Origin: Candidatus Nitrosopumilus sp. | GTDB taxonomy: Archaea; Thermoproteota; Nitrososphaeria; Nitrososphaerales; Nitrosopumilaceae | Direction of reading: 5' to 3' | Assembly (NCBI GenBank): GCA_029860565.1 | Contig: JAOUAY010000028.1 | Span: 1 to 12,155 of the forward strand | DNA length: 12,155 nt | Shown: positions 1 to 5,989 of the stretch, one piece after another | How the letters are laid out: every line of letters starts with the position of its first letter | How positions within the stretch are numbered: position 1 is the first letter of the stretch | Translations under genes and position numbers: made by a program | The notes under the pieces: generated by a model | Seen by the model: only the letters and a program-made list of their open reading frames with translations | What the model was told of the DNA's origin: nothing | The model's database searches: none

Positions 1-1080
1 GCCATCACATCAACTACAATCTCTAAGAAACTTCTTACTGCCATAATGTTGTTACTTAGTGTTGCAGCAGGCGGAGGAATTTTTATTGGTGATGCATATT
101 ATTCTGATCCTTTCATTGAATATTCTTTGTATCCTACACAACTGCCAGCTGAGTTGCATGGAGCATTATTGACAGTAAATGATGTTTATTCTACAGATAA
201 CCAAAGCGAGATTTTACATTATGACTGCGATAATGAATCAATTATTCATGAATTAGATTATACTTTTAACTGCATTGCAGAAAACTCGCTTGGAAACAAG
301 GAAACCGTTACAACCACAATATATGTAAAGGAACCAGTCAACTTGCTTGGCGCGGATGCGACTGACTGCATTTCACAACACTACATGTTGAGCAATGACA
401 TCACCAAGAATCATCCGTATTTGTTGGATTTACCACATGTCAGTCCGACTTATTTATCTAATCTAAAACAAGACCACAAAAAATTGATGGATGACTATTA
501 TGAAAGTCATGACTATGTCTCTGCCAAAAAACATGCAACCATAGTGCTAAAATATTTTGATGCCAATGAAGTTCAGACCCTCTCCACTATGGGCAATATC
601 CTAAGAGATGAGGACAGAAGTGATCTTTCTGGAACCCAATGTGCAGTTGTCATACATAGTACTCCTCATTTGTACAACACTGTTTGGGGCAAGCTATCCC
701 TTGCAGAAGACTATCACGTTTTAGGCAATTATAATGAATCAATCCGTCTGTCTTCACTGGTAATTGACAATTATGAAAAAAATAATTCAAATATTTCTGA
801 GATTAGCTATGCAAACGCCCTGACAATAAAGGCAAATGCGCTTTATCGACAGGCTTTAGATGAACAGAGCGGACTTGATGATGCAAAGATGCATTATACA
901 ATGGCTCATGACATTAGAAAATCCTATGATACATGGTTTGGTCTTGGAAATATAGACAGACAAGAAGAAAGATTTGTAGATGCATTGTACAAATATCAAC
1001 AGGCAAAATTGTTGGTAAAGGATACTGATGAAATAGACAAGGCGATCAACTATGTTTCATTTGCATCAAAGAAAGTATGA
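1..1080 (+). CDS. Membrane-anchored TPR-like surface protein (5' partial)
   Basis: The reading frame is open from the first base. The first in-window ATG is at 46, but it falls inside a hydrophobic segment: the upstream codons read ...SKKLLTAI, so two lysines precede the stretch LLTAIMLLLSVAAGGGIFIG. This is the normal layout of a signal peptide or N-terminal anchor, so I infer that the true start lies left of the window. Counting from the ATG, residues 20-100 are a beta-rich region with cysteines at 61 and 76, possibly a disulfide-bonded Ig-like fold. Residues 135-340 are mostly helical with TPR-like pairs, for example around 215-245 (LAEDYHVLGNYNESIRLSSL) and 293-325 (WFGLGNIDRQEERFVDALYK). 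The protein is probably held on the outer face of the cytoplasmic membrane and mediates protein contacts. No catalytic motif is visible and I do not recognise a named family. The gene runs convergently toward the RAM-domain gene, 106 bases away. Confidence 0.75.
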   Translation, partial: AITSTTISKKLLTAIMLLLSVAAGGGIFIGDAYYSDPFIEYSLYPTQLPAELHGALLTVNDVYSTDNQSEILHYDCDNESIIHELDYTFNCIAENSLGNKETVTTTIYVKEPVNLLGADATDCISQHYMLSNDITKNHPYLLDLPHVSPTYLSNLKQDHKKLMDDYYESHDYVSAKKHATIVLKYFDANEVQTLSTMGNILRDEDRSDLSGTQCAVVIHSTPHLYNTVWGKLSLAEDYHVLGNYNESIRLSSLVIDNYEKNNSNISEISYANALTIKANALYRQALDEQSGLDDAKMHYTMAHDIRKSYDTWFGLGNIDRQEERFVDALYKYQQAKLLVKDTDEIDKAINYVSFASKKV

Positions 1081-1186
1081 TGATGTACTGTTGATGGTCT
1101 GAAAAAATTTAGTGTTTCATCACTTTTCTGTGCTTGAATATGTTTGGCAAACTAGACACAACACCTCAATAATTATACCAAATATT

Positions 1187-1441
1187 TTATTGCGTCTCAA
1201 GTATGTTGTTGGGTTCTGCATGAACTAGCATCAAAATAGAACGAATCCGATCAATATTTTTTATTCTGTTACCTACAATTTTTTTGAGTTGTTCTTCACT
1301 ATTTGATTCCAGTTCTACTATAAGATCATAATCTCCTGTTATTCTTTCTATTCTCTTTATGCCTTTCATTTTTTTAATTTGTGAACTAACAAATGTTTCT
1401 GTACCTATCTGACAACTAATCAACACATGTGATTTTTGCAT
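1187..1441 (-). CDS. Stand-alone Lrp/AsnC ligand-binding (RAM) domain protein
   Basis: The 84-residue product matches the C-terminal effector-binding (RAM) half of Lrp/AsnC regulators: an alternating beta-alpha-beta pattern with the hallmark ITGDYDLIVELES at about residues 34-46 and a final strand RIRSILMLVHAEP at 65-77. There is no helix-turn-helix, so it cannot bind DNA alone. In this family such proteins bind amino acids or other small ligands and assemble as dimers or octamers, sometimes with full-length Lrp proteins. The frame extends upstream to an ATG at 1483, but the extra 14 residues (MYSNCLSFLFSYFI) do not fit the fold. The ATG at 1441 gives the usual domain start and has a TATA-like TTTAAG 28 bases upstream, consistent with leaderless transcription. 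Family assignment is firm; ligand and partner are unknown. Confidence 0.85.
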   Translation of the reverse strand: MQKSHVLISCQIGTETFVSSQIKKMKGIKRIERITGDYDLIVELESNSEEQLKKIVGNRIKNIDRIRSILMLVHAEPNNILETQ

Positions 1442-1463
1442 GATAAAATAACTGAAAAGAAAA

Positions 1464-1469
1464 CTTAAA
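1464..1469 (-). promoter_or_regulatory. TATA-like box of the RAM-domain gene
   Basis: On the minus strand TTTAAG begins 28 bases upstream of the ATG at 1441, the distance expected for an archaeal TATA box of a leaderless transcript. It decides the start codon in favour of 1441 over 1483. Confidence 0.5.
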
Positions 1470-1587
1470 CAATTACTGTACATTACTTAGTCATATTGAA
1501 ATACATGGGATGAATAATCTGTTTTTAATTGGTTTATCATCTTCAACAGTGGTATGAAAATTAAACAGACTTTGAAAAAAATTGTGC

Positions 1588-1596
1588 TTTTAATAT
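1588..1596 (+). promoter_or_regulatory. Possible TATA box of the M4 protease operon
   Basis: TTTTAATAT is the best TATA-like stretch upstream of the protease gene. No good box lies about 25-30 bases before the ATG at 1685, so the mRNA would start near 1615-1622 and carry a leader of roughly 65 bases that contains the nested inverted repeats at 1631-1678. The box itself is weak in this AT-rich setting. Confidence 0.3.
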
Positions 1597-1630
1597 GTTT
1601 ATGACTGTAAATTCAATCTAAAACATTCGT

Positions 1631-1678
1631 ATAACTAATTGATCATTGTTAAGTATGATCTAGTTATTTGATAACTAG
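1631..1678 (+). promoter_or_regulatory. Nested, mutually exclusive inverted repeats before the M4 protease start
   Basis: Two inverted repeats share one arm. Repeat A: ATAACTA (1631-1637) plus GATCAT (1641-1646) pair with ATGATC (1655-1660) plus TAGTTAT (1661-1667), giving 13 base pairs with a three-base bulge (1638-1640) and an eight-base loop. Repeat B: CTAGTTAT (1660-1667), spacer TTG, then ATAACTAG (1671-1678), eight perfect pairs, ending six bases before the ATG. Because TAGTTAT is used by both, only one hairpin can form in RNA at a time. As DNA, it is three copies of the ATAACTA half-site in alternating orientation, a typical operator layout. It probably controls the protease-inhibitor operon, either as an operator or as a leader switch; the sequence alone does not decide. 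Confidence 0.55.
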
Positions 1679-1684
1679 TACATC

Positions 1685-2713
1685 ATGCATACTCACTGCT
1701 TTGCCATTCCACCATACATTTTAGAGCATATTGCTAAAAAAGGAACAAAAAAAGATCAGGCTGCTGCACTAAACACGATTTCTATTTCTGAGCAAACTAG
1801 AGGCAGACGAGAAGCGCTAAAGCATATGTCTTCACTTTTAGCTGTTTCTGGAAAAAAAGAACGAATTATCTATGATGCAAAACATCGAAGATTCTTACCT
1901 GGTGAATTAATCATGAGTGAAGGTCAACGTAAAGCGCCTAGCGTTTTTGCAAGAGAAGCATATCAATACTCTGGTACAACATATGATTTTTACAAAGAAA
2001 TTTTTGGCAGAAACTCTATTGATGACCAAGGAATGAGATTGGATTCTACTGTTCGCTATGGTTACAAGTACAGTAATGCTTTCTGGAATGGAAGTCAAAT
2101 GGTATATGGTGATGGAGATGGCAGAATATTTAGAAGATTTACCCGTGCAATAGATATCGTTGCCCATGAGCTGACTCATGGTGTCACTGATTTTGAAGCA
2201 TCACTAGTTTATCAAGATCTATCAGGTGCTCTTAATGAACACATGTCTGATGTTTTTGGTTCATTGGTAAAACAGTATCATAAAAAACAAAAAGTTGACA
2301 AAGCTGACTGGTTGATTGGTAAGGGAATGTTCACTTCAAAAATAAATGGCGATGCTATACGTTCAATGAAAGCACCTGGAACAGCATATGATGATCCACG
2401 AGTAGGAAAAGATCCACAACCCTCACACATGAAAGATTATAAAAAAATATCCGAGGATAATGGCGGAGTTCATATTTATTCTGGCATTGCAAATCATGCG
2501 TTTTATCTTGCTGCAATGGACATTGGTGGATGTGCTTGGGAAAAGATTGGAAAAGTGTGGTATATTACGTTAAGGGATAAACTAAGACCTACTTCTGACT
2601 TTAAAGATGCCGCAAAAAAAACCTTTGATGTCGCAGGTGAACTTTTTGGTATTAGTAGCACCGAACAAATTGCAATCAAAAGAGCTTGGAGTGACGTCGG
2701 TGTCAAAATCTAG
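1685..2713 (+). CDS. Thermolysin-family (M4) zinc metalloprotease, protealysin-like
   Basis: Zinc endopeptidase of MEROPS family M4. The zinc motif HELTH is at residues 161-165 (ligands H161 and H165, catalytic E162); the third ligand E185 lies in ALNEHMSD exactly 20 residues after H165, as in thermolysin, with D189 supporting. The substrate-binding stretch NAFWNGSQMVYGDGDG is at 131-146, and the transition-state histidine H263 is in GGVHIYSGIANHAF (260-273). The N-terminus HCFAIPPYILEHIA resembles the short propeptide of protealysin-type M4 enzymes, whose cleavage activates the enzyme. At 342 residues it fits that subgroup and is far shorter than secreted thermolysin precursors. No Sec signal peptide is visible, so it may act in the cytoplasm or leave by a non-classical route, as proposed for protealysins. 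All key residues are present, so it should be active. The next gene, 23 bases downstream, encodes an emfourin-type inhibitor, which supports the protealysin assignment. The leader carries inverted repeats. Confidence 0.95.
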   Translation: MHTHCFAIPPYILEHIAKKGTKKDQAAALNTISISEQTRGRREALKHMSSLLAVSGKKERIIYDAKHRRFLPGELIMSEGQRKAPSVFAREAYQYSGTTYDFYKEIFGRNSIDDQGMRLDSTVRYGYKYSNAFWNGSQMVYGDGDGRIFRRFTRAIDIVAHELTHGVTDFEASLVYQDLSGALNEHMSDVFGSLVKQYHKKQKVDKADWLIGKGMFTSKINGDAIRSMKAPGTAYDDPRVGKDPQPSHMKDYKKISEDNGGVHIYSGIANHAFYLAAMDIGGCAWEKIGKVWYITLRDKLRPTSDFKDAAKKTFDVAGELFGISSTEQIAIKRAWSDVGVKI

Positions 2714-2736
2714 CACGAAAAATTGGATACGGTATC

Positions 2737-3021
2737 TTGAAAATTAAGTTTGAACGAAGCGGGGGTTTTGCTGGAATTACAAATTCATGTGTTGTTAACT
2801 CTGAACAATTATCCTCAGATGAACAAAAACATCTGCAAGAATTTTTGAGAGACGTTGAGAATAAAAAAACAGAAAATCCGTCTCTAAATAGTGGAAGAAA
2901 TGACTGTTTTCAATATAAAATCCTTGTTGAAGATGGAAAAAAATTTGCAATCACTACAGATGAGTTAGCAATGGATCCAAATCTAAGGTCATTGATTGAC
3001 TTTTTAGAGACAAGGCTTTAG
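2737..3021 (+). CDS. Emfourin-family inhibitor of M4 metalloprotease
   Basis: This 94-residue protein starts at a TTG 23 bases after the protease stop. Its N-terminus MKIKFERSGGFAGI carries the RSGGFAG signature of emfourin (M4in), the small protein encoded beside protealysin in Serratia that binds and blocks the protease. The rest follows the same plan: a helix at about 22-41 (SEQLSSDEQKHLQEFLRDV), a strand at 58-65 (FQYKILVE), a hairpin near 66-75, and a C-terminal helix 76-94 (ELAMDPNLRSLIDFLE). There is no signal peptide, so inhibitor and protease share a compartment. I infer that it keeps the protease silent inside the cell or limits it after activation, and that the two are co-transcribed. 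Family placement rests on the signature and on operon position. The main uncertainty is whether the archaeal protein inhibits this enzyme in fact. Confidence 0.82.
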   Translation: MKIKFERSGGFAGITNSCVVNSEQLSSDEQKHLQEFLRDVENKKTENPSLNSGRNDCFQYKILVEDGKKFAITTDELAMDPNLRSLIDFLETRL

Positions 3022-3637
3022 AGCATAATCAAAAATCGTGTTTAAAAAAAACGGTTTAATTTCTTTGTATATCATTCCAAAATCAAGATGTGATGAATAT
3101 TTTATAATTTTTTATCAACATCAGAATAATTCTATAATAACCCCTAAAAAATTTAGTCTGGAGAATAATTCTAAGATGATTTTGTGACTAATATTTGATG
3201 TTTCTGCTAAAAAAATTAAATAATCCTTCAGTTCACAACGACTCTCTAACTCTAAAAACAAAAAAAAAATCCTTGTCTAGAAATATGGGAAATAAAAGAG
3301 AAATAGTTATTTTGAAATTCTTTTTATCTTACTGATGGAGTGTCTTGACATGTTCTTGTAGATGTTTAATATTGATTTGTCTTTGAATGTAAGATAGTAC
3401 ACATAACATTTGAAACCATCATATAGTATATGATAAATTTAGAATTTTTGTGTTAAAGTGATACGTAGAAATTATTCACATAATCTAAATGCTAAATTTA
3501 TGACATGCCAAGACATGTTGGATATGTCATCAAAAAACTAATCTTTTTTGGTCTTAAGTTCAAATTGATATTAGAGAAGTTTATTTTGAATTTTTAATTT
3601 TTACTTCAACCCCGCATATGCATTTTTAAAAATTTGA
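3022..3637. other. Long AT-rich gene-free stretch with palindromic elements
   Basis: About 600 bases with no convincing coding region on either strand and no tRNA-like sequence. It holds two copies of AGAATAATTCTA (3123-3134, 3162-3173), a spaced repeat ATGACAT (3500-3506) / ATGTCAT (3524-3530) with GACATG units inside, and a GCATATGC palindrome at 3614-3621. The octamer GACATGTT also recurs at 3347-3354 and 3512-3519. An unannotated small RNA cannot be excluded. Confidence 0.6.
3123..3173. repeat. Two copies of the palindromic element AGAATAATTCTA
   Basis: The 12-base sequence AGAATAATTCTA occurs at 3123-3134 and 3162-3173, 39 bases apart. Within it AGAAT-A-ATTCT is an 11-base inverted repeat. 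The same half-sites recur, further apart, in the inverted repeat at 3683-3704 upstream of the CFI-box gene. They may be binding sites of a dimeric regulator, or chance in AT-rich DNA. Confidence 0.4.
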
Positions 3638-3659
3638 ATGATGGGATCTGTAAAATATT

Positions 3660-3669
3660 TTTATATAAA
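3660..3669 (+). promoter_or_regulatory. Strong TATA box upstream of the CFI-box gene
   Basis: TTTATATAAA within a longer A/T run is the best TATA box of the window. Transcription would begin near 3686-3695, giving the CFI-box gene a leader of about 65-100 bases, unlike the leaderless neighbours. Confidence 0.5.
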
Positions 3670-3682
3670 AAATAATTTTTTG

Positions 3683-3720
3683 TTAGAATTAGTTCTTATT
3701 CTAAATTTGTGTACCAAATT
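3683..3720 (+). promoter_or_regulatory. Tandem inverted repeats at the predicted transcription start
   Basis: TTAGAAT (3683-3689) and ATTCTAA (3698-3704) are a perfect seven-base inverted repeat with an eight-base spacer. AATTTG (3704-3709) and CAAATT (3715-3720) form a second one directly after it. Both lie 20-60 bases downstream of the TATA box, overlapping the expected start of transcription, where archaeal repressors commonly bind. A leader RNA hairpin is the alternative. Confidence 0.4.
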
Positions 3721-3785
3721 CTCATATACCAGGTTCTACATCAAATTGGTATCTGAAAGTGTATTGTTTGTCTGTCCAATCTCAC

Positions 3786-4946
3786 TTGAAAAAATATTAT
3801 TTCTCCCCCCCAGTCATTCTAACTATTTGCTTATTTCTTGGATCAGTTTCTGCTGTTCAGATGGCTACGGCTCAAACCGAAACATCGTCATTGTTTGGAG
3901 TACCCAGCCCGGAAATTGTTATTAATAAAACCGAATTCTTTCCTGGTGAACAAGTAGAAATTACAATTCAAAAAATGCCTCAAATTCCTCCAAATACTGA
4001 TCCCAGATTAGAATTATACGTATATCTGCCATTTCTTCAAAAAATTGGTGAAAATGTACCGTTAAATTGTCTTGGTGAAAATTGTATTGTCGTTTATTCT
4101 TTTGACGAACTAAGAAAAGGGAAAACTAGTCCAAAAATAATATCCTTTGTGTTGTTTGGCGAAAAAAACCCAAAACCTATTGTTGAATCAGGATGGATGA
4201 ATTCTGTTTGTGATCTTAAATTTAACGGTGAAACAATTGAAAGGTACGGGTATATCTGCAATTCTCTTGACCTTCCTTCAGAAACTTATGAAATAAAGTT
4301 TGGATGGGGAATTGAAATATCTGATAAATTTGAAATCATCAAAACTATCCCAATCACTGTTAAGGAATATTCTGATGATGCAGAATCCAAAAATCAAATG
4401 CCTGAAAAATCTCCAGAAGAAATGCTGGATAAAGAAGCAGATGCAAATGAAGTAATTGACATTGATTCTAAAATAGAAAAAGTTGTTAATAATGGCACGG
4501 AGACAGGAAAGGCTGTAGTCAAAAAAGAATCCGAATCTATGCAAGAAATAGATGAAATTACCCCCGATGGAGGTGGGTGTCTTATTGCAACTGCCTCTTT
4601 TGGTTCTGAGTTAGCACCACAAGTTCAAAAACTCAGAGAGATAAGAGATAATAAACTTCTCCAAACAGAATTAGGAACTTCATTTGTGAACGTATTCAAT
4701 GAATTTTATTATTCATTTAGTCCATCCGTTGCAGACTTAGAACGTGAAAATCCTGTATTCAAGGAATTTGTCCATATTGCAATTACTCCTTTAATCACAA
4801 GTTTATCTCTTCTAAACTATATTGACTTTGATTCTAAATCTGAAATATTAGGTTATGGAATTGGTCTAATTCTCCTGAATCTTGGAATGTATTTTGTAGC
4901 TCCTGTAGTTGTTATTGTGGGAATTAGAAACAAATTTTACGCTTGA
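3786..4946 (+). CDS. Exported CFI-box C-terminal domain protein
   Basis: Chosen start is the TTG at 3786, which gives the signal peptide MKKYYFSPPVILTICLFLG with cleavage near SVSA or MATA. GTG at 3759 and TTG at 3768 are in frame and would add nine or six residues. Counting from 3759, residues 45-203 are an extracellular beta-rich domain with cysteines at 104, 109, 151 and 167. Residues 204-268 are an acidic, lysine-rich low-complexity linker. Residues 271-283 (GGGCLIATASFGS) are the CFI box, followed by the conserved helix VQKLREIRDNKL (289-300) and the FYYSFSP region. A strong membrane segment spans about 364-387, with a short basic tail. NCBI family models call this arrangement CFI-box-CTERM; its function is unknown, and a cysteine-dependent processing or anchoring role is only a guess. 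A run of seven C at 3805-3811 lies in the signal peptide, but the frame stays sensible across it. It stands alone, with a promoter and leader of its own. Confidence 0.8.
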   Translation: MKKYYFSPPVILTICLFLGSVSAVQMATAQTETSSLFGVPSPEIVINKTEFFPGEQVEITIQKMPQIPPNTDPRLELYVYLPFLQKIGENVPLNCLGENCIVVYSFDELRKGKTSPKIISFVLFGEKNPKPIVESGWMNSVCDLKFNGETIERYGYICNSLDLPSETYEIKFGWGIEISDKFEIIKTIPITVKEYSDDAESKNQMPEKSPEEMLDKEADANEVIDIDSKIEKVVNNGTETGKAVVKKESESMQEIDEITPDGGGCLIATASFGSELAPQVQKLREIRDNKLLQTELGTSFVNVFNEFYYSFSPSVADLERENPVFKEFVHIAITPLITSLSLLNYIDFDSKSEILGYGIGLILLNLGMYFVAPVVVIVGIRNKFYA

Positions 4947-5066
4947 AATAAATTATTTTTCACGTATAATTGCATCCAAAACAATGTTTGATTATGTAGA
5001 CAAGTACCGGCGAATCTGAATCTAAAACAAAGAATTTTGAATGTTATAAAGGACACTTCGCATACC

Positions 5067-5072
5067 TTTTAA
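5067..5072 (+). promoter_or_regulatory. TATA-like box of the zinc finger-HIT row
   Basis: TTTTAA lies 30-25 bases before the ATG at 5097, the right distance for a leaderless transcript. A second candidate, TTATAAAG, lies at 5044-5051. Confidence 0.4.
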
Positions 5073-5096
5073 TGTATTTCAAGTTTTTGTGATTTT

Positions 5097-5264
5097 ATGG
5101 GCTTGTTTAAACGTAACAAAGGCGATGATAATCAAACTAAATGTGATATATGTGGAACAGAACTGCATGATCCTGAGCGTTTGAAAAAACATGTGAAAAA
5201 AGCACATGGAAATGTACCTGCTAAAAAATTAGATCCAAACGCCGGTGATGGCGGTACCTGGTAA
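5097..5264 (+). CDS. 55-residue C2H2 zinc finger protein
   Basis: A short gene running from ATG at 5097 to TAA at 5262-5264. The product begins MGLFKRNKGDDNQTK and contains one classical C2H2 finger: C16-x2-C19, twelve residues, H32-x4-H37, with a basic stretch RLKKHVKKAH (28-37) that suits contact with DNA, RNA or an acidic protein. The tail PAKKLDPNAGDGGTW is short and flexible. One-finger proteins of this size are frequent in Thaumarchaeota; their partners are mostly unknown. A TATA-like TTTTAA at 5067-5072 supports the start. The stop is one base away from the ATG of the next gene (5266), so the two are surely co-transcribed, with likely translational coupling. Recognition of the zinc finger is direct; a role as regulator is inferred. 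Confidence 0.85.
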   Translation: MGLFKRNKGDDNQTKCDICGTELHDPERLKKHVKKAHGNVPAKKLDPNAGDGGTW

Positions 5265-5265
5265 A

Positions 5266-5556
5266 ATGGAGATTAGCTCAAGCCAGAAAACTAGCTTGAT
5301 TTTTCTGGGTGCTTTTCTGACTGCAGGAATTGTTTTATCAACTATGGTTTTTCCCTTTTGGAATTTAATCCGTGAAGATGTGTTTGAGGATGTTGTAATT
5401 TTAACAAATGATGATGGTCTGTGTTATGTTGAAACTATGGATGACATTCCAAAGACAATTGAGGACTGCACTCTTAGTCCTGGTGATAAAATTACTATCA
5501 AGTATGGTGAAGGGCTTGCCTGGGCTACAATTGCTACTCCTCAATCGATGATTTAA
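5266..5556 (+). CDS. Small one-helix membrane protein of unknown function
   Basis: The 96-residue product has one membrane helix at about residues 10-32 (SLIFLGAFLTAGIVLSTMVF) after a short polar N-terminus, then a 60-residue domain with two cysteines (C53, C68) that could form a disulfide outside the cell. The ending is beta-rich (DKITIKYGEGLAWATIA). The ATG at 5266 follows the zinc finger stop by one base. A GTG at 5245 and an ATG at 5248 are also in frame but would overlap the zinc finger gene and add an odd sequence, so I prefer 5266. I recognise no family; it is probably a lineage-restricted protein. HIT follows after 25 bases. Confidence 0.75.
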   Translation: MEISSSQKTSLIFLGAFLTAGIVLSTMVFPFWNLIREDVFEDVVILTNDDGLCYVETMDDIPKTIEDCTLSPGDKITIKYGEGLAWATIATPQSMI

Positions 5557-5557
5557 T
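5552..5557 (+). promoter_or_regulatory. TATA-like box before the HIT gene
   Basis: TTTAAT begins 30 bases upstream of the HIT ATG and contains the TAA stop codon of the preceding gene. It could give HIT its own leaderless transcript besides read-through from the zinc finger promoter. Confidence 0.35.
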
Positions 5558-5581
5558 ATTTTGAAAATTTATTGAAATATT

Positions 5582-5989
5582 ATGGATTGTATTTTCTGCA
5601 AAATTATTTCAGGTGATGTATCTGCAAAAATTCTTAATGAAACTGCAAATTCTGTTTCTTTTTTAGATGCATTCCCTCTTGCAAAAGGACACGTACTTGT
5701 AATTCCAAAAAAACATCATCAAAAAATTCAAGATATGAGTGAGAAAGAAAATACTGATTTGTTTTCCCTTGTTAGCTTGATGGTCTCTAAAGTTGATTCT
5801 ATAACTGGTGCAACTTTGATTGCAATACATAATGGTAAAGATGCAGGTCAAGAAGTACCTCATGTACATGTGCATCTAGTTCCACGAAGTAACAATGATT
5901 CTGCAGGTGCAATACACAGTATGTTTGATTCTGTATTAAAATTATCAGAGTCTGAATTAGATGAACTCTACAATAAATTAAAAATCTAG
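5582..5989 (+). CDS. HIT family nucleotide hydrolase
   Basis: A complete 135-residue histidine triad protein. The triad HVHVHLVPR is at residues 94-102, with H96 as the nucleophile expected to form the nucleotidyl intermediate. The N-terminal CIFCKI (C3, C6) with H45 and H94 matches the structural zinc site of the bacterial-archaeal Hint-like branch. The fold is complete: DAFPLAKGHVLVIPKKHH (29-46) and HNGKDAGQEVPHVHVH (83-98) are both typical. Such enzymes cleave phosphoramidate or other alpha-phosphate bonds of AMP derivatives in the cytoplasm; the exact substrate (AMP-lysine-like, dinucleoside polyphosphate, adenylylsulfate) cannot be read from sequence. It is the last gene of the zinc finger row, and its TAG stop shares the bases CTAG with the stop of the convergent DnaJ-ferredoxin gene. 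Confidence 0.95.
   Translation: MDCIFCKIISGDVSAKILNETANSVSFLDAFPLAKGHVLVIPKKHHQKIQDMSEKENTDLFSLVSLMVSKVDSITGATLIAIHNGKDAGQEVPHVHVHLVPRSNNDSAGAIHSMFDSVLKLSESELDELYNKLKI

Noticed and set aside
1639..1651. TTGATCATTGTTA shared between the protease leader and position 8717
   Set aside because: The second copy is inside the TPR coding sequence; coincidence in AT-rich DNA is the simplest explanation.
1907..2179. Antisense frame inside the protease gene
   Set aside because: The sense strand encodes an unmistakable M4 catalytic domain; the antisense frame is a shadow.
3022..3637. tRNA, CRISPR or insertion element in the long gap
   Set aside because: No T-loop sequence, no regularly spaced repeats, no terminal inverted repeats with a transposase.
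3805..3811. Run of seven C as a possible frameshift in the CFI-box gene
   Set aside because: The frame used gives a proper signal peptide on both sides of the run (KKYY before, hydrophobic core after), so no shift is needed.
3638..3925. A 95-codon plus-strand frame before the CFI-box gene
   Set aside because: It overlaps the signal peptide region of the CFI-box gene in another frame, begins right at the TATA box, and has no domain-like composition.
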